Below, one piece after another: positions 27,798 to 37,565 of a stretch of 64,000 nt of DNA (position 1 is the first letter of the stretch; each line of letters begins with the position of its first letter). The DNA comes from Oceanospirillum maris DSM 6286 (GTDB taxonomy: Bacteria > Pseudomonadota > Gammaproteobacteria > Pseudomonadales > Halomonadaceae): the NCBI RefSeq assembly GCF_000422865.1, contig NZ_AUGW01000020.1:1-64000 (forward strand), in the 5' to 3' direction. Both the position numbers and the translations under genes were made by a program. Below the pieces are notes generated by a model that was given only the letters and a program-made list of their open reading frames with translations, did not search any database and had not been told where the DNA came from.

Positions 27798-30700
27798 ATG
27801 TTTTCTGTCTGCTGTGCTAAAGCCAACCATGAGGTTCACCGGTCTAATCATAAGGTTCACCGGTCTAGTGAATCGCTTGTTCTACTGGCCGAAGAAAGGA
27901 TTAAACCGGCGGGTGTGTTAATCGGGCGATCGCGCTTAGCGCTGTTTTTTGTTGTGCTTTTTATGGCGTTTTCAGCGTTATACAGTGTGCCGGTGAATGC
28001 CTCTGTGGATAAGTCAGCGGACGGGGCAGACCGGCAGGCGCTTTATAAAGACCTCCCATTAGATGTCACTCATATCGGTGAAGTCAGTTACGACGATGGC
28101 AATACTGTTGGTATTCGTTTTTCAGTGCCTTTGGATGGCTCTCAGCCTTTTCAGTCGTATGTACAGGTGGCGAGCCAACACTCAAATTGGGTTTTGTCGG
28201 ATGACGGTTTGTTTCTTTACCTGCTGAATCCAAAACCAGAAATGAGTTATGAAGTTTTGGTTTCAGAAGGTTTAACCGCTGCCAACGGAAAAATACTGAG
28301 CAAGTCCTATTCAAAAACGATCCGCTTAAGTCCTGCCCCTAAGATTGTGCGTTTTTTAAGTGACGGGCACTACCTGCCTCTGGGTTCTCACGCAGGTTTA
28401 CCCGTACAAAGCCAAAATGTACCACAGGCTAACGCCAGTTTTTTCCGTGTAGATAGCCGTGAAGAATCCCTGCGTACACTGCTCAGTTGGAAACGCCATA
28501 GCGCTACCGAGGGCTATTACCGGCTGAATGAGATTGATGAGCTAATAGAGCTTGTTTACGAAGCCCGTTTTGAGTTGAACCCAACAGAGAACAAGCTAAA
28601 AACCGTTAATCTTCCGGTGCAGGATATTCAAGCTTTACAAGAGCCCGGTGTTTATCTGGTTGTGATGCGAGACCCTAACCGTTTTGATAATACTCTTTCG
28701 GTAAACTGGTTTAGCGTTACGGATCTTGGTGTGCACGTACGGCGTTATCAAGAGGCGATGGATGTTTATGTACATCGACTGTCTGATGCAAAGCCTGTGG
28801 TGGGGGCTAGAGTTGATCTTTTAACTCAAAATGGCGAGCACAACCGCTGGTATACCACGACCGGTATGGGCAAAACACATATTCCCTATCAGGTAGAGCC
28901 TTATCGACAAAAAGCCTTAATGGTCCAAGAAGGTGATTCGTTTACACTGATGCCGCTGAATTCATCACCGCTGGATCTATCTCGTATGGGGATAGGGACA
29001 CGTCCTTTTTATGAGCAGGAACTCTTTATCTATTCACCAAGGGATCTGTACCGAGGCGGTGACACGGTAACGATTAATGGGTTACTGCGAAATGAAGATG
29101 GACAGGTTTTTTCTTCTGACCACGGATTAAATAACAGCATTTCAAATACCAAGCTGATGCTAACGCTGACCCGCCCTGATGGACAAAAGGTAAAGAATCT
29201 AAGCTGGGAAAGCAGCGGTAATGGTTTTTACACTTTCGATTACCCTTTAGCGGCGGATGCGAAAACCGGTAATTGGCAGGTTAATGTTAAAGGCCCAGAC
29301 AATCAGGTATGGCGCTACAGCTTTAAAGTAGAAGACTTTATGCCTGAACGGCTGAAAATTAGCTGGAATCCCGATAACGCATCAAGCGTGCAGCTTGCTG
29401 ATAAACCACTGAGTATTAAGGTGCTAGGGGAATATCTCTATGGCGCGCCTGCGGCGAATAATCGGTTTGAGGCCGCGTATCAGATTAAGCCATCGGTGCA
29501 TCCTATTCAGCAATGGCCGGATTTCTTCTTTGGCCAGCCGAACAATCAGGATTGGAATCAGGCGTTTTCCCGCAATAATTTAAGATTGGCCGGTGATGGT
29601 ACGCTAACGCTGAATGAACCATCTGTTTGGCAGAAAACGAAGATCCCGCTTCAGGCGCAAATCACCGGCAGTCTATATGAAAGCGGAGGCCGCCCCGTTG
29701 TGCGTCGTTATACACAACAACTGCTACCCGCGCCCCAGTTAGTTGGTGTACGACCGCTGTTTGATAACAAGGTTGCCAGCAATAGCTTGGCTGAGTTTGA
29801 GCTGATCTATACCAATGCCCAAGGCAAACTGCTGGCCCAGTCTGACCTGACGGTCAAAGTGGTGAATCGCACCCGTAAAACCTACTGGCGTTTCAGTGAT
29901 AGTCGAGGCTGGTACAGTACTCATACCGATCAGGATATTACAGAATTGACTCTGCCGGTTTCTATCGCCTCAGGTGATAAGGCCAAAATAGAGGTTCCGG
30001 TTAATTGGGGGCAGTATCGTCTAGAGATAACCGATAACAGCACAGGACTTGTCACCAAGCTACCCTTTGAAACCGATTACTGGTGGGGAGATCAGCCGCA
30101 AAATAGTGCGTTCCCAGATCAGGTTGCCTTGGCTCTTGATAAAGCCGCTTATAAAGCCGGAGATCAGATAAAACTGACCGTTACGCCGCCATCTGCAGGT
30201 GAAACCCTTATTCTGGTTGAAAGCGACCATCTGTTGTGGTCAAAGCGAATTAGTACGCCAAAAGAGGGGCGGGTGATTGAGATTCCCGTTGATAAAAAAT
30301 GGAGCCGTCATGATCTTTATATTACCGCTTTACATCTGCAGCCCACGGACAGCAAGGCGCGTATCACGCCGACGCGGGCGATAGGGGTTATGCATTTGCC
30401 GCTGGATCGCCACGAGCGCCAGCTGGATGTAAGCGCAGCGTTACCTGACAAATGGTTACCCAATCAAACGGTATCTGCTCGTCTTAAAATTGCCGATAGT
30501 GCGGGTCAGCCCGTCAAAAAAGCCTGGGTAACTCTAGCGGCTGTTGATGTGGGTATTCTGTCTATTACGCGCTTTGAGGCACCAAAACCTTTCGAGTTCT
30601 TCTTTGATCAGCGTCGCTATCAGGTCGGACATTATGATATGTACGGTGATCTAATCGAACTCAACGATGAGCAAAAAGCCGGTATCGCCTTTGGTGGGGA

Positions 30701-32879
30701 TGGCGGCTTAACCCGCGGTGGGGATTTGGCGCGCTCTGAGGTGCAAATTGTCTCCCTCTATTCTGGACGGGTCGAGGTGGTTAACGGTGAAGCTGTCATC
30801 CCTTTAGATCTGCCAGACTTTAATGGCCGCTTACGTCTTATGGCCGTTGCCTTTGACGATAATCGTTTTGGCCATATGTCTGAGGATATTACTGTTGCGG
30901 CACCTATGGTGACTCAGCTATCACTACCGCGCTTTATTGCCTCTGGAGATCACTCCATGGTGGCGCTGGATGTGACCAATTTAAGCGGAGCGACCCAAGA
31001 GATCACCATCGCCTTCTCCGCAACAGGGCCGGTGCAGTTGCATGGCAAGGCTTTAACACAAACCTTAAGCCTAAAAGATAAAGAAAAGCGCACGTTTAGT
31101 TACCCGTTCAGCGTTGGCAGTGCTCTGGCGAATAAAGGCGTTTTATCGAACAAGGACGATGCCTCGTCTGTTAAGGGTGGCCGTATTGAGTTTAATGCCA
31201 AGGTAACCGGTATCGCAGACTACCCGATTGATCGTCGTTGGGGGTTGGTTAGCCGTCAACCTTATCCGGTTAGCACCCATGCCCAAAGTGAAGCGTTAGC
31301 ACCGGGGGAGACCATAACCCTGAACCCCGCTTTACTAGAGAGCGTGCAGCCGGAAAGCCTAAAGATCGCCGCAGGAATCAGCAATACCGTCCCCTTGGAT
31401 GTCCATCGCCATCTAAACAACCTTTTGCATTATCCCTACGGTTGTCTAGAGCAGACGATTAGCAGCACTTACCCATGGCTGTATGCCCTTGATACTGGGA
31501 CGAGCAGTGAGACCTTCTCCCCCGCTTATCGTCAAACAGCCCTATCTGCTGGTATTGAACGGATCGCTAAGAAGCAAAAAAGCAATGGTGGTTTTGGCAT
31601 GTGGTCGGCCACGGATGAGTACGAGCAGCATTGGCTAACTGCCTACGCTGGTCATTTTATGAGCGACGCGATGGACGCAGGGGTTTCGGTTGATGCCGGA
31701 ATGCTAGAGCGTACCTTAAAACGGCTGCAGGATTACACCCGTGGACGGGGTAATCTACGTGAACGTTGGTCACCGGAGCCTGATCAATATCGTTTTGCCT
31801 ACCAGGCTTATGCTCATTATGTTTTAGCACGCCATAATCGAGCTACCTTGGCTGATATTCGACAGTTGGCGCAAAGCGTTGGCGATACGCCTTCGTTAAG
31901 TCTGGTTCATCTGGCTATGGCGGCTAAGTTACAAGGGGATAAGGGCTTAGCAAATCAGTTGCTGGCGCAGGCTAAGAAAGAGGAAAGCTGGCGCTATATT
32001 GGTAACTATGGTTCAGATATTCGGGATAAAGCTCAGCAAGCGCGTTTACTGGCCGAGCAAAACCTAGACGGCGGATACGTTCAAACCTTGACTCGTTCAG
32101 TGAGTACTGAGCTAAAAAAACGTCGCTATTTGAGCACTCAGGAGCAGGTCTCTGTCTTTCAATTATCAAACGCCCTAAACAACAAAACCGGCAAACTATG
32201 GCAGGCTGATCTGCGCTTAGGTGATGAAATTCGCACAGTTCGCCACGATGGCGCATTCTACTTAACCCGTACAGGGGATGATTTGTTGAAAGGTGCCTCT
32301 ATTACCAACCACAGTGACGGGGTGCTTTATACTGATTTCTCTGTGCAGAGTTCACCTAAAACGGCTCCGCCGGCATCAAGCCAAGGTGGCGTGACTGTCA
32401 GCCGCCGGTTTATGGATGTTCAAGGCCAGCCGTTACCTGTCCGTAATGGAAAAATTGAACTGCAAACCGGCGACCGCGTTTTAGTGAGCCTAGTGGTTCA
32501 AAGTGATCAATTCCGCTCTGATCTTTTACTGGTGGATCTGCTACCGGCAGGCCTTGAGTTAGAAAATCAAAACCTGGGGGATTCTCTAAAACTGAATGAG
32601 ATCAACGTAGATGGTCGTTCATTAGAGGCATGGGTAAAAGATGCCGATATTCAGCATCAGGAATACCGTGATGATCGTTTTGTTACGGCGTTAACCAGCG
32701 GCAAAGATGGTCGTTGGGGTGATGATGAAACAACCCAGATTTTCTATTTAGCACGGGCGGTTACTCCGGGCCGTTATCAGATTCCAAATACACTGGTTGA
32801 AGATATGTATAACCCCGAAGTGAGAGCTATTAGTGATAGCCCCGGCTTGCTTGTGGTTTCTCAGCCCGATGATCAATAG
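27798..32879 (+). CDS. Bacterial alpha-2-macroglobulin (YfhM-type)
   Basis: Periplasmic protease trap of 1693 residues, thought to protect the cell from host or rival proteases. A chain of macroglobulin domains fills the first two thirds, the bait region should lie mid-protein, and the thioester motif CLEQ is intact at 1216-1219 (YPYGCLEQTISS), followed by the alpha-helical TED domain and a C-terminal receptor-like domain. E. coli YfhM is a lipoprotein, but here the hydrophobic segment (about 46-66) lacks a lipobox cysteine and is preceded by about 45 extra residues, part of which is a short repeat (HEVHRSNHKVHRS). The true start may be internal. It forms a pair with pbpC, 27 bases downstream. 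Confidence 0.94.
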   Translation: MFSVCCAKANHEVHRSNHKVHRSSESLVLLAEERIKPAGVLIGRSRLALFFVVLFMAFSALYSVPVNASVDKSADGADRQALYKDLPLDVTHIGEVSYDDGNTVGIRFSVPLDGSQPFQSYVQVASQHSNWVLSDDGLFLYLLNPKPEMSYEVLVSEGLTAANGKILSKSYSKTIRLSPAPKIVRFLSDGHYLPLGSHAGLPVQSQNVPQANASFFRVDSREESLRTLLSWKRHSATEGYYRLNEIDELIELVYEARFELNPTENKLKTVNLPVQDIQALQEPGVYLVVMRDPNRFDNTLSVNWFSVTDLGVHVRRYQEAMDVYVHRLSDAKPVVGARVDLLTQNGEHNRWYTTTGMGKTHIPYQVEPYRQKALMVQEGDSFTLMPLNSSPLDLSRMGIGTRPFYEQELFIYSPRDLYRGGDTVTINGLLRNEDGQVFSSDHGLNNSISNTKLMLTLTRPDGQKVKNLSWESSGNGFYTFDYPLAADAKTGNWQVNVKGPDNQVWRYSFKVEDFMPERLKISWNPDNASSVQLADKPLSIKVLGEYLYGAPAANNRFEAAYQIKPSVHPIQQWPDFFFGQPNNQDWNQAFSRNNLRLAGDGTLTLNEPSVWQKTKIPLQAQITGSLYESGGRPVVRRYTQQLLPAPQLVGVRPLFDNKVASNSLAEFELIYTNAQGKLLAQSDLTVKVVNRTRKTYWRFSDSRGWYSTHTDQDITELTLPVSIASGDKAKIEVPVNWGQYRLEITDNSTGLVTKLPFETDYWWGDQPQNSAFPDQVALALDKAAYKAGDQIKLTVTPPSAGETLILVESDHLLWSKRISTPKEGRVIEIPVDKKWSRHDLYITALHLQPTDSKARITPTRAIGVMHLPLDRHERQLDVSAALPDKWLPNQTVSARLKIADSAGQPVKKAWVTLAAVDVGILSITRFEAPKPFEFFFDQRRYQVGHYDMYGDLIELNDEQKAGIAFGGDGGLTRGGDLARSEVQIVSLYSGRVEVVNGEAVIPLDLPDFNGRLRLMAVAFDDNRFGHMSEDITVAAPMVTQLSLPRFIASGDHSMVALDVTNLSGATQEITIAFSATGPVQLHGKALTQTLSLKDKEKRTFSYPFSVGSALANKGVLSNKDDASSVKGGRIEFNAKVTGIADYPIDRRWGLVSRQPYPVSTHAQSEALAPGETITLNPALLESVQPESLKIAAGISNTVPLDVHRHLNNLLHYPYGCLEQTISSTYPWLYALDTGTSSETFSPAYRQTALSAGIERIAKKQKSNGGFGMWSATDEYEQHWLTAYAGHFMSDAMDAGVSVDAGMLERTLKRLQDYTRGRGNLRERWSPEPDQYRFAYQAYAHYVLARHNRATLADIRQLAQSVGDTPSLSLVHLAMAAKLQGDKGLANQLLAQAKKEESWRYIGNYGSDIRDKAQQARLLAEQNLDGGYVQTLTRSVSTELKKRRYLSTQEQVSVFQLSNALNNKTGKLWQADLRLGDEIRTVRHDGAFYLTRTGDDLLKGASITNHSDGVLYTDFSVQSSPKTAPPASSQGGVTVSRRFMDVQGQPLPVRNGKIELQTGDRVLVSLVVQSDQFRSDLLLVDLLPAGLELENQNLGDSLKLNEINVDGRSLEAWVKDADIQHQEYRDDRFVTALTSGKDGRWGDDETTQIFYLARAVTPGRYQIPNTLVEDMYNPEVRAISDSPGLLVVSQPDDQ

Positions 32880-32906
32880 AAAAAGTATGAGTAGCAAGAT
32901 AGAGCG

Positions 32907-35300
32907 ATGAACCCGCGCCGAACGATCATGATGGCGATTGTTAGCACTGCCTTTGCCGTGCTGGCTTTGATGTTGATATTGACATTACTGGACAGACGCT
33001 ACCCTTTGCCTTTGCCGAAAGCAGGGCAACAGGGGTTTGCTCAGACAGTGGTTGATCGTCACCAGCGCCCCCTGCGTATCTTTGCTGATCATCAGGGGTT
33101 ATGGCGCTATCAGGTCGGGCTTGATCAGGTTTCACCGGATTACTTTAAGGCGGTACTTGCCTACGAAGACCGTTGGTTTTATTACCATCCAGGTATCAAT
33201 CCCTTTGCTATTATCCGTGCTGCTTGGCAAAACTGGCGCTGTGGCTGCATCGTCTCTGGTGGCTCGACGATTACGATGCAGGTTGCTCGTCGGCTAGATC
33301 ATCATGAGCGTACGCTTTTGGGTAAGCTGCATCAGCTGTTGCGAGCGTTACAGCTAGAGTGGCATTTAACGAAGGATGAAATCCTGACCCTCTACCTGAA
33401 CTACGTCCCTATGGGCGGGGTTATTGAAGGGGTCGAAGCCGCCAGCCGCCTGTATCTTGATCGTTCTGCATCGGAATTATCCCTCGCTCAAAGTGCTCTA
33501 TTAGCGGTATTGCCGCAGGCTCCCTCTCGGCTAAGACCTGATCGCTATCCTTATAGAGCCAAGCAAGCGCGAGATAAAGTGCTAAAAAGAATGTTTGATT
33601 TTGGCGCAATAGATCAAGAGCGTTATCAGAGAGCAAAGCTTGAAGCGGTGGTGGCATGGCAGCCTGATATTCCTCTGTTAGCACCCTTGCTTGCTCGGGA
33701 GCTACATCAACGGCACCCTCAGCAAGCGGTTATTCACACCACCTTGGATGCCGATATTCAGAGCGAACTGCAAACACTCTTACAGGAAGAGATACAGGTT
33801 TATCCCACAGGACAGTCCGCGGCCATTTTAGTGGCCGACAATCAGAATCAAGAGGTTATCGCCTATGTTGGCTCCGCAGACTTCTTAAATCAGCAGCGTT
33901 TTGGCTCGGTCGATATGGTGCAGGCTATCCGCTCGCCGGGCTCAACGTTAAAGCCATTTATCTATGGCTTGGCCTTGGAAGAAGGCTTGATCCATAGCGC
34001 CAGTCTATTAAGAGACACCCCCCGTTATCAAAAAGAGTATCAGCCCCAGAACTTTGCCCGTGCCTTTTCTGGTGCCGTTGACACCCATACGGCATTGCGA
34101 CAGTCCCTTAATCTGCCTGTCGTGCAAGTGTTGGAGGCGTTGACGCCTGAGCATTTTGCTGCCGCTTTAACCAATGTTCGAACGCCCTATCGTATGCCTA
34201 TGGGGAGCCGGCCCAATCTAGCCATGGCATTAGGCGGTGGCGGCTTTAACCTTTGGGATCTGGTGACGCTTTACGGCAGTTTAGCCAATAAAGGGCAGGT
34301 GGCGCCTCTTCATGTTCTTAATAATAAAAAAATAGCTCAAGAGCAACGCTCTAGTCGCTGGCTAATGTCGGAGGAAACCGCTTGGGTCGTCGCGCGAATG
34401 CTGCGTAATCCACGACCCGATAATAGCCATAATCCAGCAATACGGGAGCAGGCACCGGGGGTTGCGTGGAAAACCGGCACCAGCTACGGCTTTCGTGATG
34501 CATGGGCGATAGGCGTAACACCTAAGTTGACGATTGGTGTTTGGGTGGGGCGTCCTGATGGTACGCCTTCTCCGGGGTATTTTGGTGCTATTACGGCTCT
34601 GCCGATTCTGTTTCGAATTCAGGATTATCTGGATGCTTATCCTCGCTGGCCCGAGATGCCTGACCGAGTACAGCAAAGAAGTATCTGCTGGCCTTTAGGG
34701 CAACTGGCTGAAGAGACAACGCCAGCCCATTGTCATGTGGCTCATCAAGCATGGATTATTCGTCAGCAAGTACCGCCGACGTTAAGGGACATCACCAGCG
34801 ATGGCCTGCAACCTAGCCTTTTAACGGTACGGGTGAATAGCAAAGGTGAGCGAGTAAGTTACGGCTGTGTCCCTGATACTCGCCAAGGAGCAACAGCATC
34901 GTTAAGAGACGCAATGCCATTAAAACTCGCACTTTGGCCCCAAGCCGTAGAACCCTGGATCGCAAAGCGCTGGCGCTTTAGCGAACAGTTACCACCGTTG
35001 GCCGATGCTTGTCAGCAGAGCGAAGGGCTGGCAGCCCCTTTACATATTGTTGGACTAAAAAGTGGTGAGCGCTTATTGCAGCCCCTACCATCGACTCAAA
35101 TAGAGCTTGAGGTTTTCGCCACTGGCGGGCAAGGTCAGCGGGATTGGTTTCTCAACGGGCGTTATCAGGGCAGTAGTGAGCAAAATACTCCCATTAGGCT
35201 ACGCTTTGATCAAGTTGGCAGCTATGAATTGGTGGTGTTGGATGCTCAAGATCGATTAGATCGCGTTAATATTGCGCTTGAACCAGCCTCTAAACGTTAA
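32907..35300 (+). CDS. pbpC: Penicillin-binding protein 1C
   Basis: Bifunctional peptidoglycan synthase anchored in the inner membrane, 797 residues. N-terminal anchor about 8-28; GT51 glycosyltransferase domain with catalytic E87 in AYEDRWFYYHPG and GGSTITMQVAR; transpeptidase domain with S346-T-L-K349 and KTGTS at about 518-522; C-terminal BiPBP_C domain (about 700-793). PbpC is regularly paired with periplasmic A2M, and the usual interpretation is repair of the wall after A2M traps an invading protease. The pair is probably one transcript. Confidence 0.96.
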   Translation: MNPRRTIMMAIVSTAFAVLALMLILTLLDRRYPLPLPKAGQQGFAQTVVDRHQRPLRIFADHQGLWRYQVGLDQVSPDYFKAVLAYEDRWFYYHPGINPFAIIRAAWQNWRCGCIVSGGSTITMQVARRLDHHERTLLGKLHQLLRALQLEWHLTKDEILTLYLNYVPMGGVIEGVEAASRLYLDRSASELSLAQSALLAVLPQAPSRLRPDRYPYRAKQARDKVLKRMFDFGAIDQERYQRAKLEAVVAWQPDIPLLAPLLARELHQRHPQQAVIHTTLDADIQSELQTLLQEEIQVYPTGQSAAILVADNQNQEVIAYVGSADFLNQQRFGSVDMVQAIRSPGSTLKPFIYGLALEEGLIHSASLLRDTPRYQKEYQPQNFARAFSGAVDTHTALRQSLNLPVVQVLEALTPEHFAAALTNVRTPYRMPMGSRPNLAMALGGGGFNLWDLVTLYGSLANKGQVAPLHVLNNKKIAQEQRSSRWLMSEETAWVVARMLRNPRPDNSHNPAIREQAPGVAWKTGTSYGFRDAWAIGVTPKLTIGVWVGRPDGTPSPGYFGAITALPILFRIQDYLDAYPRWPEMPDRVQQRSICWPLGQLAEETTPAHCHVAHQAWIIRQQVPPTLRDITSDGLQPSLLTVRVNSKGERVSYGCVPDTRQGATASLRDAMPLKLALWPQAVEPWIAKRWRFSEQLPPLADACQQSEGLAAPLHIVGLKSGERLLQPLPSTQIELEVFATGGQGQRDWFLNGRYQGSSEQNTPIRLRFDQVGSYELVVLDAQDRLDRVNIALEPASKR

Positions 35301-35384
35301 AGAAATAACTTGCTTAAGAGGTGCATTTGGAGAGCGGCTATTGAACTTGTAAAAAAATACCCCCACCTCATCAATACTCTGATT

Positions 35385-35443
35385 TATAATGTCGAGCACT
35401 CTAAGTAGATAACCCAATCACGGGCTATTTGAGTAACTTAGAG
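35385..35443 (+). promoter_or_regulatory. TATAAT element followed by a leader hairpin
   Basis: TATAAT at 35385-35390 is followed by an imperfect 45-base inverted repeat: CTCTAAGT at 35399-35406 pairs with ACTTAGAG at 35436-35443, with inner pairing of CCC and GGG. A matching -35 box is poor. The hairpin would be at the 5' end of the mRNA for the next gene. Confidence 0.4.
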
Positions 35444-35473
35444 CAGATTTATCTGCTTATTTAAGGATTTACT

Positions 35474-35920
35474 TTGGAATTGATGTTGAATACCCCGCTG
35501 CTTGTTTTGGCGTTAGCATTTATTTTGCTTCCTGCACTGTATGCGTTTTCATCTGAACTGATATCACCAGCGGCTCGCTATCTTGATGCAGGCTTTAGTC
35601 AACGTCTTTCGGCTCTTTCTGTACAGCAAGGTTTGTCGGTTATTGGGCTTATTATTTTAGGGGCTGGGTTCTTTCTTACGACGTTAGAAACATTGTCGCC
35701 CATTATTTTTTGGGGATTAATTATTGCCATTGGCGTTTTACAGATGCCGTTGTTTTGGCTGAGAAATGTTGATCTGCGCCAAGCCGTAAGAGGGATTAAC
35801 TGGCCGGGTGCGAAGAAGCGTAATGCCCAGTTACAGACGCTATTGTTGATTCAAATTATTTTGACACTGATGGCTTTTGCTGTGGGCGTAGAATGGACGG
35901 GCAGCGCACAAGCGGCATAA
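35474..35920 (+). CDS. Small integral membrane protein, function unknown
   Basis: The 148-residue protein has four hydrophobic segments (about 5-25, 52-72, 76-95 and 120-138) and short charged loops, with no signal-peptide cleavage site. I do not recognise a family. A TTG at 35474 has AAGGA at a good distance; the ATG at 35483 would be too far from it, so the TTG is preferred. It is not obviously linked to trmH, which follows after 60 bases on the same strand. Confidence 0.7.
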   Translation: MELMLNTPLLVLALAFILLPALYAFSSELISPAARYLDAGFSQRLSALSVQQGLSVIGLIILGAGFFLTTLETLSPIIFWGLIIAIGVLQMPLFWLRNVDLRQAVRGINWPGAKKRNAQLQTLLLIQIILTLMAFAVGVEWTGSAQAA

Positions 35921-35980
35921 TATCCGCCCGATTTTATACGACCTTAGAAATATCACCCTGATCAATTTGAGGAATGTGTT

Positions 35981-36739
35981 GTGAGTCCAGAGCGCTTTAT
36001 CAAGATAAAAGAGGTCTTGAACCGCCGCCAGCCAGACCTAACGGTAATCACTGATAATGTTCACAAACCCCGTAACCTGTCGGCTATTGTGCGCACTTGC
36101 GATGCGGTAGGCGTGCCTTACGTGCATTCCGCTGATCCTGATGGTGGTTATGGCACCTATCATGGCACCGCGAAAGGCAGTCACAGCTGGGTTAAAGTGC
36201 ATCTTTATGAGGGGGTTGAATCGCCCATCAAGACACTACAGGCAGAAGGTTTTAAAGTTTACGCGGCAACTTTTACCGATCGGGCCGTGGATTACCGTGA
36301 GCTGGACTACACCCAACCCTGCGCTATCTTGATGGGAGCGGAGAAATTCGGTGTGAGCGATACAGCGGCAGAATTGGCGGATGAACATATTATGATTCCC
36401 ATGATGGGCATGGTGGAGTCCTTCAATGTCTCCGTCGCAGCGGCTATTATTTTGTCCGAAGCCCAGCGGCAGCGAGTAGATGCAGGGCTTTATAATGAAT
36501 CCCGCATGGATGCTGACGAGTACCAGGCCACACTATTTGAATGGGCGCAGCCTAAAATCGCCCAGTATTGCAAAGAACGTCATCTAGAATACCCACCCTT
36601 AACCGAAGAGGGTGATATTGAAAACCCCTCTGAATGGTATCAATCGGTGCGGGTTATTCGGGATCAGGTACGGGAAAAGCGACAAGCCGTAAAAGCCGTT
36701 ATCTCTGAAGCGGAAGCTCGGTATGAGCCTATAGATTAA
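35981..36739 (+). CDS. trmH: tRNA (guanosine(18)-2'-O)-methyltransferase
   Basis: SPOUT-class enzyme that methylates the ribose of G18 in the tRNA D-loop. The 252 residues carry the three SpoU motifs: NVHKPRNLSAIVRTCDAVG (motif 1), ILMGAEKFGVS (motif 2) and IPMMGMVESFNVSVAAAI (motif 3, the knot). Start codon GTG with TGAGGAATG upstream. Its 3' end is the last chromosomal gene before the phenol island; the left copy of the island-flanking repeat is 61 bases after its stop, and the gene itself is intact. Confidence 0.96.
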   Translation: MSPERFIKIKEVLNRRQPDLTVITDNVHKPRNLSAIVRTCDAVGVPYVHSADPDGGYGTYHGTAKGSHSWVKVHLYEGVESPIKTLQAEGFKVYAATFTDRAVDYRELDYTQPCAILMGAEKFGVSDTAAELADEHIMIPMMGMVESFNVSVAAAIILSEAQRQRVDAGLYNESRMDADEYQATLFEWAQPKIAQYCKERHLEYPPLTEEGDIENPSEWYQSVRVIRDQVREKRQAVKAVISEAEARYEPID

Positions 36740-36800
36740 GATCTTAAAAGAGAGCGCCATTAAGAACGGCGTATAACCTCGGATATAACCCTCAACGGTT

Positions 36801-36819
36801 GATTATTCAATCTTGGGGG
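36801..36819 (+). repeat. Left copy of direct repeat flanking the phenol island
   Basis: GATTATTCAATCTTGGGGG here matches GGTTATTCAATTTTGGGGG at 54443-54461 at 17 of 19 positions in the same orientation. The two copies bracket the whole phenol gene cluster. Confidence 0.6.
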
Positions 36820-36943
36820 GGAGCTTCCAGTTGAATTGACTTTCAATATAAGCCTCCGTCCCAACGATCTACTCTCAAGGTTTATAGGCTAGGGCATGGG
36901 GCATCTTCGACACAGGTTGATAAGCCCCCCAAACAATCCCGCT

Positions 36944-37534
36944 TTAGCTACGGCTTTGCTGTTTTTTTGGGTAAAGCCAAAAAGCAAACCAGCGAGTAAA
37001 GCGTGGCATTAATATATAAGACATTAAAGGCATTAAAAAACCAGTGATAATCATTGTTCTTAACAAGAGGGGGACTGGCTGCAATAAATCACCAAAAACT
37101 AAAAAAATTATCGATACCGCAGGATAAAGTGCTAACCAACTAACTAAGGTCATTTTATATTTAGGCGGTGGTTTAACAGGGTTTTGTCCTGGCAAGGTAA
37201 ACCAAGTCACCATCCCTGAAAGCACTTCAGTTTTAGCTGGCTCTATTAAAAGCTCTTCAAAGTTATCCAAATATGCCAAACGTTCTGCTGAATTTTGCCA
37301 CTTTTCTAGATCAGCTGGGGTTCTAAACTTAAAAACAATACGGTATTCAGGATCATCCGTTGATGCAGGACGAAACATATTACTACCTAGATGACCCTGG
37401 AATTTAGTTGCTGCCTCAGACATAGCTGTACTTAATTTTTCAAACTCGACTTCACAACCCGACTTAACTCGTCTAGAAACAACAACAGTTACAACATTGT
37501 CAGGGGTTTCATTGGTTGAATATACATGTCCCAT
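36944..37534 (-). CDS. ABM-domain membrane protein at the end of the phenol cluster
   Basis: The 196-residue protein has an N-terminal antibiotic-biosynthesis-monooxygenase-like ferredoxin fold (about 14-98, with VTVVVSRRVKSGCEVEFEK and the paired FQGHLGSNMF and YRIVFKFRTPADLEKW) and two membrane helices (about 128-147 and 156-176) with a basic C-terminus. The ABM fold occurs in heme- and quinol-modifying enzymes, but membrane-tethered members are largely uncharacterised. Its place as the last gene after the receptor suggests a link to aromatic metabolism; that is inference. Confidence 0.75.
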   Translation of the reverse strand: MGHVYSTNETPDNVVTVVVSRRVKSGCEVEFEKLSTAMSEAATKFQGHLGSNMFRPASTDDPEYRIVFKFRTPADLEKWQNSAERLAYLDNFEELLIEPAKTEVLSGMVTWFTLPGQNPVKPPPKYKMTLVSWLALYPAVSIIFLVFGDLLQPVPLLLRTMIITGFLMPLMSYILMPRFTRWFAFWLYPKKQQSRS

Positions 37535-37565
37535 AGTTTTTCTCTTTAGATAATATTTACTGTCG

